A stretch of 64,000 nucleotides of DNA from Paractinoplanes deccanensis (GCF_016862115.1 NZ_BOMI01000108.1:1-64000), one strand, 5' to 3'. Shown: positions 8,988 through 17,161, counted from the stretch's first letter. Notes: generated by a model not told the origin, from the sequence alone. Made by a program: numbers and translations.

Positions 8988-10022
8988 TTAAGACCAGGGA
9001 GGTACGTCAACGGTCACCGTCTCACCGGTATCGGCGGCCTCCTCGATCGCCAGCGCCACCAGGTGATCGTGGGCGCCGTCGGCCAGCGGGTAGGGCGGCG
9101 GGCCCTCGCCGCGCACCCAGGACGCCATGCGCCGCAGCATGGTGGCCATCGCGATCTCCTCGTCGTTCCAGCGGCGCCCCGGGAAGGGGTTGCGGAAGAG
9201 TACCCGCTCGCCGAGGGCGATGGTGTCGGTGTCGAAATCGTCGAGGTCGAGGTCGTATCCGGTCTGCCGGCGCACCAGCGGGGCCCGCAGGATCGTGCGC
9301 GGCCCGGCGAGCCGGACGATCTCGTCGTTCTGCAGCTCGCCGTGGCTGCCGCGGACCACGATGCGCCGGAAGCGCAGCTGGTTGTGCCACTGGTTGTCGG
9401 TGAAGTCGTACAGCCCGGACCGGCCGTCGCCGAAGTCGAGGGTGGCGATCGTGGTCGTCGCGGCGCGCGGCTCGGCGTCGTCGGTCCAGCCGGCCCGGGT
9501 CAGCGGGTCGACCAGCGGCGCCGTGGTGCGGGTGGCGCGCACGGTGACGGGGCCGCGGCCCACGCCCAGATAGCCGCGGATCAGCGACACCGCGTGGTAC
9601 ATGTGCGTCGAGGAGACCTGCACCTGGGCCGGCTCGCCGATCAGCCCGTCGCGCACCGCCGCCAGGCGCGCCGCGTGCGCCGGTACCAGCAGGTACTGCT
9701 CGGCGACCTGTACCAGGCCGGTGTCGCCGGTGAGCTGCCACAGCGCCCGCAGCTTCGCCTCGTCCGGCGCGGGCGGCGTCTCGGCGAGCACGGGCAGCCC
9801 TCGCTCGACCGCCTCCATGATCACGCTCGGGTTGGCCGCCCACGGCACGGCGGTGACCACGAAGTCGGGCCGCAGCTCGTCGAGTGAGGTGAAGACCGGC
9901 ACCGGCAGCTCGCGCGGGGTGCGCACCACAGCGCCCACGCACTCGACGTCGGGCAGCGCCGCCGCCAGCCGCCAGAACATCTCCGCCCGCCACCCGGAGC
10001 CGACCACCGCGAACGACGTCAT
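8988..10022 (-). CDS. Gfo/Idh/MocA family NAD(P)-dependent oxidoreductase
   Basis: This 344-residue protein has an N-terminal Rossmann fold beginning at the start codon (SFAVVGSGWRAEMFWRLAAAL, pattern GxGxxA/F), the family segment DFVVTAVPWAANPSVIMEAVERGLPVLAETPPAPD and a C-terminal alpha/beta substrate domain. The usual catalytic EKP is replaced by ETP, so Lys is missing at that position; some family members lack it. Sugar or polyol substrates are usual. Its start codon overlaps, on the other strand, an ATG of the divergent MFS frame. Confidence 0.85.
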   Translation of the reverse strand: MTSFAVVGSGWRAEMFWRLAAALPDVECVGAVVRTPRELPVPVFTSLDELRPDFVVTAVPWAANPSVIMEAVERGLPVLAETPPAPDEAKLRALWQLTGDTGLVQVAEQYLLVPAHAARLAAVRDGLIGEPAQVQVSSTHMYHAVSLIRGYLGVGRGPVTVRATRTTAPLVDPLTRAGWTDDAEPRAATTTIATLDFGDGRSGLYDFTDNQWHNQLRFRRIVVRGSHGELQNDEIVRLAGPRTILRAPLVRRQTGYDLDLDDFDTDTIALGERVLFRNPFPGRRWNDEEIAMATMLRRMASWVRGEGPPPYPLADGAHDHLVALAIEEAADTGETVTVDVPPWS

Positions 10023-10077
10023 GGGAGACACACTAGATCCACGGTTATGGCCGTTTCCAGACGGGAACGTTCGCCTG

Positions 10078-11601
10078 GTGACCTCGGATCCCCAGCGCTG
10101 GCGGGCGCTCACCGTCGCCCTCGTCGCCGGCTTCATGACCCTGCTCGACGTCAGCATCGTGAACGTGGCGCTGCCGTCGATCCGCGACGAGCTGCAGCTG
10201 AGCTCCGGCGAGCTCCAGTGGGTCCTGTCCGGCTACGCGCTCACCTTCGGCCTGCTGCTGGTGCCGGCCGGCCGGTTCGGCGACGCCCGGGGCCGCCGCA
10301 ACGTTTTCATCGCCGGCCTCGTGCTGTTCACCTTGGCGAGCGCGGCCGCGGGCCTCGCCACCTCGGCGCTGTGGCTGATCGTCGCCCGGCTCGTGCAGGG
10401 CGCGGCGGCCGGCGTGATGAACCCGCAGATCTCCGGCCTGATCCAGGAGATGTTCGACCCGCCGGAGCGGGCCCGCCCGTTCGGCCTGCTCGGCGCCACG
10501 ATCGGCATCTCCACGGCGGTCGGCCCGCTGCTCGGCGGCCTGCTCATCGCCGTGTTCGGCGAGGCGGAGGGCTGGCGCTGGATCTTCTACCTGAACATCC
10601 CGATCGGCGTGGTCGCGGTGATCCTCGGGCGGCGCTGGATCCCCGTACGCCGGTCGGAGAAGTCCCGGGAGAGCCTGGACCCCGTCGGCGTCGCGCTGCT
10701 CGGCCTCGGCGTCGTGCTGTTCCTGCTGCCGCTGGTGCAGGAGCGCGAGTGGCAGGGCAACGCCAAGTGGCTGCTCGCGGTGGCCGGCGCGCTGGTGCTG
10801 GCGCTGTTCGTGGTCTGGGAGCGCCGCTTCGGGCGCGAGCACACGGCGCTGGTCGAGCTGGGCCTGTTCAAGGTCCGGTCGTACGGGCTGGGCGCGCTCA
10901 TCGGCCTGCTCTACTTCGCCGGCTTCACCACGATCTTCTTCATCTACACGCTCTACCTGCAGAGCGGCCTCGGCTACAGCGCCCTGCTCGCCGGCCTGGC
11001 GGTGACCCCGTTCGCGCTCGGCTCCGCGGTGGGCGCGGCGGTCAGCGGCCGGTTCGTCAACCGCTATGGCCGCCACCTGGTCGTGCTGGGCCTGGTCATG
11101 GTGATCGTGGGGCTGGCCGGGGCCGACCTGGCGCTGACCGTGGTGGAGGGGCACGCCGGGGGAGCGGCGGCCGCGTTCCCGCTGCTGGTCGCCGGCCTGG
11201 GCAGCGGGCTGGTGATCAGCCCGAACCAGAACCTGTCGCTCTCGCAGGTGCCGGTGGCCCGGGCGGGCAGCGCCGGCGCGGTGCTGCAGACCGGCCAGCG
11301 GATCGGCACGGCGATGGGCATCGCGGCGGTGGGCGCGCTGTTCTTCGCCCGGCTGGCGGACTCGCGGGGCGACTGGGGCTCGGCGTTCCGGGGCGCGCTG
11401 TGGCTGACGGTCGCCTTCGTGGTGGTCGCGCTGGCGGCGGCGCTCACGGACGTGCTGACGGGCCGCCGTCTCCCGGGATCGGCCGGCCCTCGGGACGGCG
11501 GCCCTCGGGAGGGCGGTCGCCGGGAGCATGGCCGGCACGAGCCGGGCCGGCACGCAGCAGGTGCCGCACCGCAGCCGTCGTCCGTTCCCGATCGCCGGTA
11601 G
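10078..11601 (+). CDS. MFS drug efflux transporter, DHA2 (14-TM) type
   Basis: This protein of about 507 residues has the DHA2 signature FMTLLDVSIVNVALPSIRDEL in helix 1, the motif GRFGDARGRRNVF between helices 2 and 3, and the antiporter motif C region GATIGISTAVGPLLGGLL in helix 5. The length fits 14 helices, implying proton-coupled export of drugs or metabolites. GTG 10078 is chosen; an in-frame ATG at 10021 would add 19 residues but overlaps the divergent oxidoreductase start. The last 45 codons encode a Gly/Arg/His-rich tail that overlaps the converging TetR gene by 158 nt. That TetR is its likely regulator. Confidence 0.9.
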   Translation: MTSDPQRWRALTVALVAGFMTLLDVSIVNVALPSIRDELQLSSGELQWVLSGYALTFGLLLVPAGRFGDARGRRNVFIAGLVLFTLASAAAGLATSALWLIVARLVQGAAAGVMNPQISGLIQEMFDPPERARPFGLLGATIGISTAVGPLLGGLLIAVFGEAEGWRWIFYLNIPIGVVAVILGRRWIPVRRSEKSRESLDPVGVALLGLGVVLFLLPLVQEREWQGNAKWLLAVAGALVLALFVVWERRFGREHTALVELGLFKVRSYGLGALIGLLYFAGFTTIFFIYTLYLQSGLGYSALLAGLAVTPFALGSAVGAAVSGRFVNRYGRHLVVLGLVMVIVGLAGADLALTVVEGHAGGAAAAFPLLVAGLGSGLVISPNQNLSLSQVPVARAGSAGAVLQTGQRIGTAMGIAAVGALFFARLADSRGDWGSAFRGALWLTVAFVVVALAAALTDVLTGRRLPGSAGPRDGGPREGGRREHGRHEPGRHAAGAAPQPSSVPDRR

Positions 11602-12142
11602 CGAGCAGGTCGAGCAGGGCCCCGCGCAGCACGGCCAGCACGGCGGTGCGCTGCGCGAGGCCGGGCGCTGTGTCCCGTACCGCGGCGGGCTGGGTCGTCG
11701 CGAGGATGCCGAGCCAGTCGTCGACCGTCGACCTGGCGAAGCCGGCCCAGGGGCCCTCGGTCTCGAGGAGCGAACGGGCGTAGGCCTCGGCCCACAGCCG
11801 CAGCACCGGGCGGTGGGCGTCGTCGGCGAGCCACTCCCAGACGGCCTCGGCGGCGTTGTCCAGGCCGGCCTCGCTCCCGAGCGACGCCGGCTCGCCGGGG
11901 CGGTCCCGGGCGGGCGGCGCCAGCTCGGCGCGAGCCCGGGTGATCAGTGTCAGCTCGTCGGCGCGGGCGCGCTCCAGCAGGGCGCGGATCAGGCCGTCCT
12001 TGCTGCCGAACAGGAACAGCAGCACGCGCGGGCTCGACCCGACGGCGCTCGCGAGGGGGCGCAGCGACAGCTCCGCGATGCCGTGGTCGCGGACGTACGC
12101 GTACGCCAGCTCGAGCAGTTCGTCACGCCTGCCTTGACCCAT
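11444..12142 (-). CDS. TetR family transcriptional regulator
   Basis: This 232-residue repressor has an N-terminal helix-turn-helix (RDELLELAYAYVRDHGIAELSLRPLASAVGSSPRVLLFLFGSK, residues about 5-50) in which the usual Y-Y-H-F is replaced by L-L-F-L-F. The C-terminal ligand domain is all-helical, with a TetR_C-type core (LRLWAEAYARSLLE). The final 40 residues are low-complexity and lie inside the 3' end of the MFS gene. A perfect palindrome sits 19 bp before its start, between it and the divergent GNAT gene, which points to autoregulation and control of that GNAT; control of the overlapping MFS is also plausible. Confidence 0.88.
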   Translation of the reverse strand: MGQGRRDELLELAYAYVRDHGIAELSLRPLASAVGSSPRVLLFLFGSKDGLIRALLERARADELTLITRARAELAPPARDRPGEPASLGSEAGLDNAAEAVWEWLADDAHRPVLRLWAEAYARSLLETEGPWAGFARSTVDDWLGILATTQPAAVRDTAPGLAQRTAVLAVLRGALLDLLATGDRERTTAAVRHLLRAGPARAGHAPGDRPPEGRRPEGRPIPGDGGPSARP

Positions 12143-12160
12143 GGGGGTCGAGTATGCCCT

Positions 12161-12180
12161 ACTGAAACGAACGTTTCAGT
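12161..12180. promoter_or_regulatory. Palindromic TetR operator
   Basis: The sequence ACTGAAACGAACGTTTCAGT is a perfect inverted repeat with 9-bp arms and a 2-bp centre. It lies between the divergent starts of the TetR gene (12142) and the GNAT gene (12192), 11 bp before the latter, and is placed to block both promoters. Confidence 0.85.
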
Positions 12181-12191
12181 GGGAGGGTGCG

Positions 12192-12665
12192 ATGATCCGC
12201 GAACTGGGCCGGCCGGGGGACCTGGGCTGGGTGATCAAGGCACACGGCGAGGTGTACGCGGCGGAGTTCGGCTGGGACACGTCGTTCGAGGCGCTGGTGG
12301 CGCGGATCGTGGCCGACTACGCGGGCTCGCGCGATCCCGAGCGGGAGAACGCGTGGATCGCGGAGGTGGACGGGCGCCGCGCCGGGAGCGTCTTCTGCGT
12401 CGACGGCGGCGACGACGTGGCGGTGCTGCGGATCCTGCTGGTGCACCCGTCGGCGCGCGGCCACCGGCTGGGGGAGCGGCTCGTCGACACGTGTATCGAC
12501 TTCGCGCGGCAAAACGGATATGTCCGAATGAAGCTCTGGACGAACGATGTGCTGGTCGCCGCCCGCAAGATCTATCTGGCGCGCGGTTTCAAGCTGGTCG
12601 ACGAGCAGCCGCACCGCAGCTTTGGCGCCAACCTGATAGGCCAGAATTACGAAATGTCGCTTTAA
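12192..12665 (+). CDS. GNAT acetyltransferase (MarR-linked type domain)
   Basis: This 157-residue GNAT resembles the C-terminal acetyltransferase half of MarR-GNAT fusions: RPGDLGWVIKAHGEVYAAEFGWD at the N-terminus, LRILLVHPSARGHRLGERLVDTCIDFAR as acetyl-CoA loop and helix, and KLWTNDVLVAARKIYLARGFKLV at the end. Here the DNA-binding half is absent, and a separate divergent TetR gene shares its promoter palindrome. ATG 12192 is the first start after the operator; the upstream frame runs through the operator. The substrate is unknown; a TetR partner suggests detoxification of an amine ligand. Confidence 0.86.
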   Translation: MIRELGRPGDLGWVIKAHGEVYAAEFGWDTSFEALVARIVADYAGSRDPERENAWIAEVDGRRAGSVFCVDGGDDVAVLRILLVHPSARGHRLGERLVDTCIDFARQNGYVRMKLWTNDVLVAARKIYLARGFKLVDEQPHRSFGANLIGQNYEMSL

Positions 12666-12678
12666 ACCGGCGGCGCCG

Positions 12679-13596
12679 CTAGCCCGCGGCCAGCGCGTCC
12701 ACCAGCCGCCGCGCCGACCCCGCGAGGTTCCACCGCTCCGCCAGCGCCAGCAGCGCGTCGGGATCCTTCGGCGCCCGCGGCATCGTCGCATCGAAATCGG
12801 GCAGCTTCACGTCGAGCGCCACCTTGCACACCGGCAGTGCCTTGTCCAGATAGTCCCGGGCCGCCGCCAGCTTGGTCTTGAGCCCCGGCGCGAAGCCCGC
12901 GGCCGGATCGTCGAGCGCCGCCAGGATCTCCGCCACCCCGCCGTAGCGGGCGATCAGCCGCGCCGCCGTCTTCTCGCCGACGCCCGCCACGCCCGGCAGG
13001 CCGTCGCTCGGGTCGCCGCGCATGGCCGCGAAGTCCGCGTACCACCGGGCGGGCACGCCGTACTTCTTCTCCACCAGCGCGTTGTCCGCGTCCTCGAGCT
13101 TCGCCACGCCGCGGCCGCAGTACAAAAGCCGCGTTCCACGTGAATCATCCACCAGCTGGAACAGGTCGCGGTCGCCGGACACGACCTCCACGGGAGCCGG
13201 CTGGGTGGCCGCGAGGGTGCCGAGCACGTCGTCCGCCTCGTATCCCTCGACGCCGAAAGCGGGAATGCCCACCGCGGCCAGCGTCTCCAGCAGCACCGGG
13301 ATCTGGCGCTCCAGCGCGGCCGGCACCTCCTCGACGTCGCCGTGCGCGACCCGGTGCTTCTTGTACGAGGGCACGAGCGCCACCCGCCACGCCGGCCGCC
13401 AGCTCGCGTCGAGCGCGCAGACCACCCGATCGGGGTGCCGGGTGCGGATCAGCTGGGCGAGCATGTCGAGGAAGCCGCGGATCGCGTTGACCGGCTCGCC
13501 CGCGGGCGTCTGCGCCGCCTTCTCCGGGATGCCGTGGAAGGCGCGGAAGTAGAGGCTGGGCGCGTCGACGGCGAGCAGTGGCTTCACGAAGGCCAC
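12679..13596 (-). CDS. 5'-3' exonuclease (Pol I N-terminal domain family)
   Basis: This 305-residue stand-alone flap nuclease/5'-3' exonuclease is homologous to the N-terminal domain of DNA polymerase I. Metal-binding acidic residues are visible in LLAVDAPSLYFRAF, DRVVCALDASWRPAWR, GYEADDVLGTLAA and VSGDRDLFQLV. The helix-hairpin-helix follows as GLPGVAGVGEKTAARLIARYGG. It acts on 5' flaps or RNA primers in DNA repair and replication. A GTG (13596) is used; GTG giving VKPLLAVDA three codons later is equally possible. It converges on the GNAT gene and is divergent from the acyl-CoA dehydrogenase. Confidence 0.92.
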   Translation of the reverse strand: MAFVKPLLAVDAPSLYFRAFHGIPEKAAQTPAGEPVNAIRGFLDMLAQLIRTRHPDRVVCALDASWRPAWRVALVPSYKKHRVAHGDVEEVPAALERQIPVLLETLAAVGIPAFGVEGYEADDVLGTLAATQPAPVEVVSGDRDLFQLVDDSRGTRLLYCGRGVAKLEDADNALVEKKYGVPARWYADFAAMRGDPSDGLPGVAGVGEKTAARLIARYGGVAEILAALDDPAAGFAPGLKTKLAAARDYLDKALPVCKVALDVKLPDFDATMPRAPKDPDALLALAERWNLAGSARRLVDALAAG

Positions 13597-13613
13597 AATA
13601 GGGTATCGCGCAC

Positions 13614-13633
13614 CTTAATGAACGTTCGTTAAG
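13614..13633. promoter_or_regulatory. TetR-type palindromic operator
   Basis: CTTAATGAACGTTCGTTAAG is a 20-bp inverted repeat with one mismatched pair, 9 bp before the acyl-CoA dehydrogenase start and 17 bp from the exonuclease start. Its GAACGTTC core with TTAA flanks is typical of TetR-family sites. No TetR gene is adjacent. Confidence 0.7.
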
Positions 13634-13642
13634 CTGACCCTC

Positions 13643-14785
13643 GTGACGGTAGACCGGCTCCTGCCCACGCCCGAGGCCCACGACCTGCTCGACCTGACGC
13701 GCGAGCTCGCCACCCGCGAGCTGGCCGGCAAGGCGGACGCCTTCGAGGCCCGCGGCGAGTTCCCTCGCGACGTGCTGCGCACCCTCGGGCGCTCCGGCCT
13801 GCTCGGGTTGCCCTACCCGGCGGAGGTGGGCGGCGCGGACCAGCCGTACGAGGTCTATCTGCAGGTCCTCGAGATCCTCGCCGGCTCGTGGCTGGCCATC
13901 GCCGAATCGGTCAGCGTCCACACCCTCGCCTGCTATCCCGTCTACGCCCACGGCACGGCCCTGCAGCGCAAGCAGCTGCCCGACATGCTCGGCGGCGAGC
14001 TGCTCGGCGCGTACTGCCTGTCCGAGCCCGCCGGCGGCTCCGACGCCGCCAACCTCACCACCCGCGCCGTGCCCGACGGCGACGGCTGGCGCGTCGACGG
14101 CACGAAGGCCTGGATCACCCACGCCGGCCAGGCCGACTTCTACAACGTCTTCTGCCGCACCGGCGGCCCCGGCGCCAAGGGCATCTCGTGCCTGCTCGCC
14201 GACGCCGGCACCCCCGGCCTGCTGCCGCAGAAGCCCGAGCGCACCATGGGCCTGCGCTCGTCGGCCCCCGCCCCGATCGTCTTCGAGTCGTGCCACCTGC
14301 CCGCCGACCGCCTGGTGGGCGAGCTCGGCGGCGGCTTCACCATCGCCATGGAGGCCCTCGACGCCGGTCGCCTCGGCATCGCCGCCTGCGCGGTCGGCCT
14401 CGCCCAGGCCGCCCTCGACTACGCCTCGTCCTACGCCCGCGAACGCGTCCAGTTCGGCCGCCCCATCGGCGACTTCCAGGGCATCGGCTTCCTGCTCGCC
14501 GACATGGCCACCCAGATCTCCGCCGCCCGCGCGCTGCTGCTGTCGGCGGCCCGCCTCAAGGACGCCGGCCGCCCGTTCTCCATCGAGGCCGCCAAGGCCA
14601 AGCTCTTCGCCACCGACACCGCCATGCGCGTGACCACCGACGCCGTCCAGGTCCTCGGCGGCGCCGGCTACGTGACCGACCATCCGGTCGAGCGCTGGTT
14701 CCGCGAGGCGAAGGTGCTGCAGATCGTCGAGGGCACCAACCAGATCCAACGGCTCGTCATCGCCCGTTCCCTGACCAAGCCTTAG
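13643..14785 (+). CDS. Acyl-CoA dehydrogenase
   Basis: This 380-residue FAD flavoenzyme oxidises an acyl-CoA to the 2,3-enoyl-CoA. Visible signatures are YCLSEPAGGSDAANLTTRAV (FAD/substrate loop), GTKAWITHAGQADFYNVF, RERVQFGRPIGDFQGIGFLLADM and DAVQVLGGAGYVTDHPVERWFREAKVLQIVEGTNQIQRLVIAR. The last segment contains the position of the catalytic base, Glu in VEGTNQ, as in short/medium-chain enzymes. It starts at GTG 13643 directly after the palindrome, so a TetR-type regulator (fatty-acid or branched-chain degradation type) probably controls it. It is a single gene. Confidence 0.95.
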   Translation: MTVDRLLPTPEAHDLLDLTRELATRELAGKADAFEARGEFPRDVLRTLGRSGLLGLPYPAEVGGADQPYEVYLQVLEILAGSWLAIAESVSVHTLACYPVYAHGTALQRKQLPDMLGGELLGAYCLSEPAGGSDAANLTTRAVPDGDGWRVDGTKAWITHAGQADFYNVFCRTGGPGAKGISCLLADAGTPGLLPQKPERTMGLRSSAPAPIVFESCHLPADRLVGELGGGFTIAMEALDAGRLGIAACAVGLAQAALDYASSYARERVQFGRPIGDFQGIGFLLADMATQISAARALLLSAARLKDAGRPFSIEAAKAKLFATDTAMRVTTDAVQVLGGAGYVTDHPVERWFREAKVLQIVEGTNQIQRLVIARSLTKP

Positions 14786-14898
14786 ACGTACGGGCGAGCG
14801 CCGCCCCAACCGCAGCAGCGCCCGGCCCGCCGAGCAGCGCGACCCGATCACGTCCCGGCCACGTGCAGCGCGTTTCGCGCGGCTGCCACGCCCACCCG

Positions 14899-15171
14899 AT
14901 GATCGGCTACGCTGCCGCCGGGCGGTTCACGCCCGGCCAGGCCGTCGTCCGCCGCCACGTGCGCGGCCCGTGGCGCACCCGGGCCCAGGCCATGCGGGTG
15001 ATCACGGCCGACGAGGACGGCCTGACACCGGCGCTGGCCCACCGGCGCTGGCCCACCGGTGTGGCGTCAGCTCCGGCTCGCGCATGCGGTCGGGGGTCAG
15101 GTCGTGGCCGGTCCGGCCGTCCGTGTCGACGATGGTCGCGAAGTCGCTGCCGGCGGGCAGCCGAAGGGGAT
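14899..15171. pseudogene. DUF402 gene broken by an internal inversion
   Basis: The + strand from 14899 encodes a typical DUF402 N-terminus (MIGYAAAGRFTPGQ, then VVRRHVRGPWRTRAQAMRVITADEDGL) up to about 15027. The next DUF402 part is found only on the opposite strand, read from about 15171 down to 15055: LRLPAGSDFATIVDTDGRTG, then HDLTPDRMREPELTPHRWA. The two pieces fit end to end in an intact member, so the middle is inverted. The C-terminal half is missing. A 14-bp direct duplication (15031-15044 and 15045-15058) lies at the left junction. The right junction abuts the start of the Imm-5-like gene. Confidence 0.7.
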
Positions 15172-15174
15172 CGT

Positions 15175-15768
15175 GTGACGGACAAGGCGCAATCCAGCGG
15201 CCACGGTGCCGGCGTCGAGCTCGGCCCGGACGACCTGCGGGCGGTCGCTGCCTATGCGGCCGCCTGCGCCCGACGCGTCCTGGAGCTGTTCGAGCGCGAG
15301 CGCCCCGGCGACCGCCGCCCACGCGAGGCGATCGACGCCGCCCTCGCGTTCGCGGCCGGAGGTGAGCGAGTCAAACGGATACGTGACTGTGCTTGGGCCG
15401 CGCAGCGGGCTGTCACCGAGGCGCGCGAAGCGGCTCAGCCGGCGGCCTCCGAGGCGGCCCGCTCGGCGCTCGCGGCGGCCGGGGCGGCGTTCCTGCACCC
15501 GCTGGCCAAGGCCACCCAGGTGAAGCACATCCTCGGTTCCGCCGCCCACGCCGCGCTGGCGCTGGAGTTGGCGGCGGAGAACGCCCCGGGGCTCGGCGAG
15601 ACGTCCATCGCGCGGTTCGCGGAGGCGGCGAGCCCGGCCGTCATCGACGTCCTGAGGCGGTATCCCCCCGCGCCGGCCGGCGGCGGCCGCGCCGGCGACC
15701 TGATGCGCCGTCTGGACGCGTTGCTGCGCGAGCGAGGCGCACGCCCGGCGCAGGGTGCTCGGCCATGA
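15175..15768 (+). CDS. Imm-5-like putative immunity protein
   Basis: This 197-residue all-helical protein has the pattern of the Imm-5-like family of putative immunity proteins: LGPDDLRAVAAYAAACARRV, FERERPGDRRPREAIDAALAFA, then repeated Ala-rich helices ending in FLHPLAKATQVKHILGSAAHAALALELAAE. The family is linked to polymorphic toxins, but many members are orphans, and no toxin gene is visible here. GTG 15175 is chosen because AGGGGA lies 6-11 nt upstream. That Shine-Dalgarno sequence lies inside the inverted DUF402 fragment, so the rearrangement may have supplied its translation signal. Confidence 0.7.
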   Translation: MTDKAQSSGHGAGVELGPDDLRAVAAYAAACARRVLELFERERPGDRRPREAIDAALAFAAGGERVKRIRDCAWAAQRAVTEAREAAQPAASEAARSALAAAGAAFLHPLAKATQVKHILGSAAHAALALELAAENAPGLGETSIARFAEAASPAVIDVLRRYPPAPAGGGRAGDLMRRLDALLRERGARPAQGARP

Positions 15769-15904
15769 CGCCGGTTGAGGAGGGTCTCACCCGAGGGGGC
15801 TGCCCACCGGCGCCGCCGTCGAGCTGGGCGGCGAGGGTGGCCCCCGCAGTCCCCCGACAGGCAAGGTGATTCCTGTCCCGGTGCGGCCGGGCGACATTGA
15901 GCGC

Positions 15905-16639
15905 ATGGACATCACGAAGAGCACCGTTTTCGTCGTCGGCGGCAGCACGGGAATCGGCGCCGGGCTCGCCCGGCGTTTCGCCGCGGCCGGCAGCACCGTC
16001 GTCACCGGCGCCCGCCGGAATGCCGACGTCGTCATCGACGTGACCGATTCCGCGTCCGTTCTGCGGGCCCGTGACCGCGTGCTGGCGAGCCACCCGGAAC
16101 TGTCGGCCGTCGTCATCTCCGCGGGCCTGATGGCGACCGAGGACCTGTGGGACCCCGCCCATTTCGACACCGCCCGCACGACCGTCGAGACCAATCTGCT
16201 CGGCACCATCCGGGTCGTCGACGCCTTCACCCCGCACCTGCGCGAGCGCGGCGCCGGCACCTTCGTCACCGTGACCTCGGGAATTGCTTTTCTCCCGTTC
16301 CCGCTCATGCCGTCCTACGCCGCGTCGAAGGCCGGCGTGCACGCCTATTCCGAGGCGCTGCGGGCGCAGTTGGCGGGCACCGGCGTCGAGGTCGCCGAGC
16401 TCGTTCCGCCGGCCGTCGCCACCGTTGCCGAGGCGAAAGCGATGAACCCGAGCGCGCTGGACCTCGGCGACTTCCTCGACGAGGTCATGGCCCAGCTCGC
16501 CGAGAACCCCACGCCGCGCGAGATTTTGGTCGAGGGCGTGCTCATGCACCGGTGGGCGGAACGCGACGGCACGTACGACGCATTGGTGCGCCGCCGGTCC
16601 GCGGCGCTCGCGAATCTGCCGGGCCGGTCCGTTCGGTAG
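15905..16639 (+). CDS. Short-chain dehydrogenase/reductase (DltE-like)
   Basis: This 244-residue NAD(P)-dependent SDR carries the nucleotide motif TVFVVGGSTGIGAGLARRF (a variant of TGxxxGIG), the structural AG motif VVISAGLMA in place of NNAG, the catalytic Ser in FVTVTSGIAF and YAASKAG with Tyr and Lys. The C-terminal half (ELVPPAVATVAEAKAMNPSALDLGDFLDEVM) matches DltE-type oxidoreductases. ATG 15905 is preferred; an ATG at 15866 would add 13 residues. The Lrp gene starts 10 bp downstream and may be co-transcribed. Confidence 0.9.
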   Translation: MDITKSTVFVVGGSTGIGAGLARRFAAAGSTVVTGARRNADVVIDVTDSASVLRARDRVLASHPELSAVVISAGLMATEDLWDPAHFDTARTTVETNLLGTIRVVDAFTPHLRERGAGTFVTVTSGIAFLPFPLMPSYAASKAGVHAYSEALRAQLAGTGVEVAELVPPAVATVAEAKAMNPSALDLGDFLDEVMAQLAENPTPREILVEGVLMHRWAERDGTYDALVRRRSAALANLPGRSVR

Positions 16640-16649
16640 GGTTGCGGCC

Positions 16650-17117
16650 GTGGAAGAGATCGACCGGGCGATCGTGAGCGCCCTCACCGCTGACGGCCGC
16701 CTGTCGTACACCGACCTCGCCGAGCGGGTGGGGCTCAGCGTGTCGGCGGTGCACCAGCGGGTGCGGCGCCTCGAACAGCGCGGCGTGATCTCCGGCTACA
16801 CGGCCAAGGTCTCGTACGAGGCCCTCCAGTTGCCCCTGACCGCGTTCGTGGCGATCCGGCCCTTCGATCCGTCCCAGCCCGATGACGCCCCGGAACGGCT
16901 GGCCCACCTCCCCGAGATCGACTCGTGCTACTCGGTGGCGGGCGAGGACTTCTACATGCTTCTGGTACGGGTGGGCAGCCCCGCCGATCTGGAACGCCTC
17001 CTCCAGGAGATCCGGACCGCCGCGAACGTCACCACCCGGACGACCGTCGTGCTTTCCACGCCGTACGAGAACCGCCCGCCCCGCATAGCGCCCGCCGTCA
17101 CCGAACCGGCCGACTGA
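16650..17117 (+). CDS. Lrp/AsnC family transcriptional regulator
   Basis: This 155-residue regulator has an N-terminal winged helix-turn-helix (IDRAIVSALTADGRLSYTDLAERVGLSVSAVHQRVRRLEQRGVISGYTA). A C-terminal RAM/AsnC effector domain follows (CYSVAGEDFYMLLVRVGSPADLERLLQEI). Lrp proteins form multimers that sense amino acids or other small ligands. GTG 16650 begins the HTH directly. It lies between an SDR and a small membrane-protein gene on the same strand, either of which could be a target. Confidence 0.93.
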   Translation: MEEIDRAIVSALTADGRLSYTDLAERVGLSVSAVHQRVRRLEQRGVISGYTAKVSYEALQLPLTAFVAIRPFDPSQPDDAPERLAHLPEIDSCYSVAGEDFYMLLVRVGSPADLERLLQEIRTAANVTTRTTVVLSTPYENRPPRIAPAVTEPAD

Positions 17118-17161
17118 AGGTTCGGTTGTCACGAAGCACGCCCGCGTCTGGTCCGTAGGGC

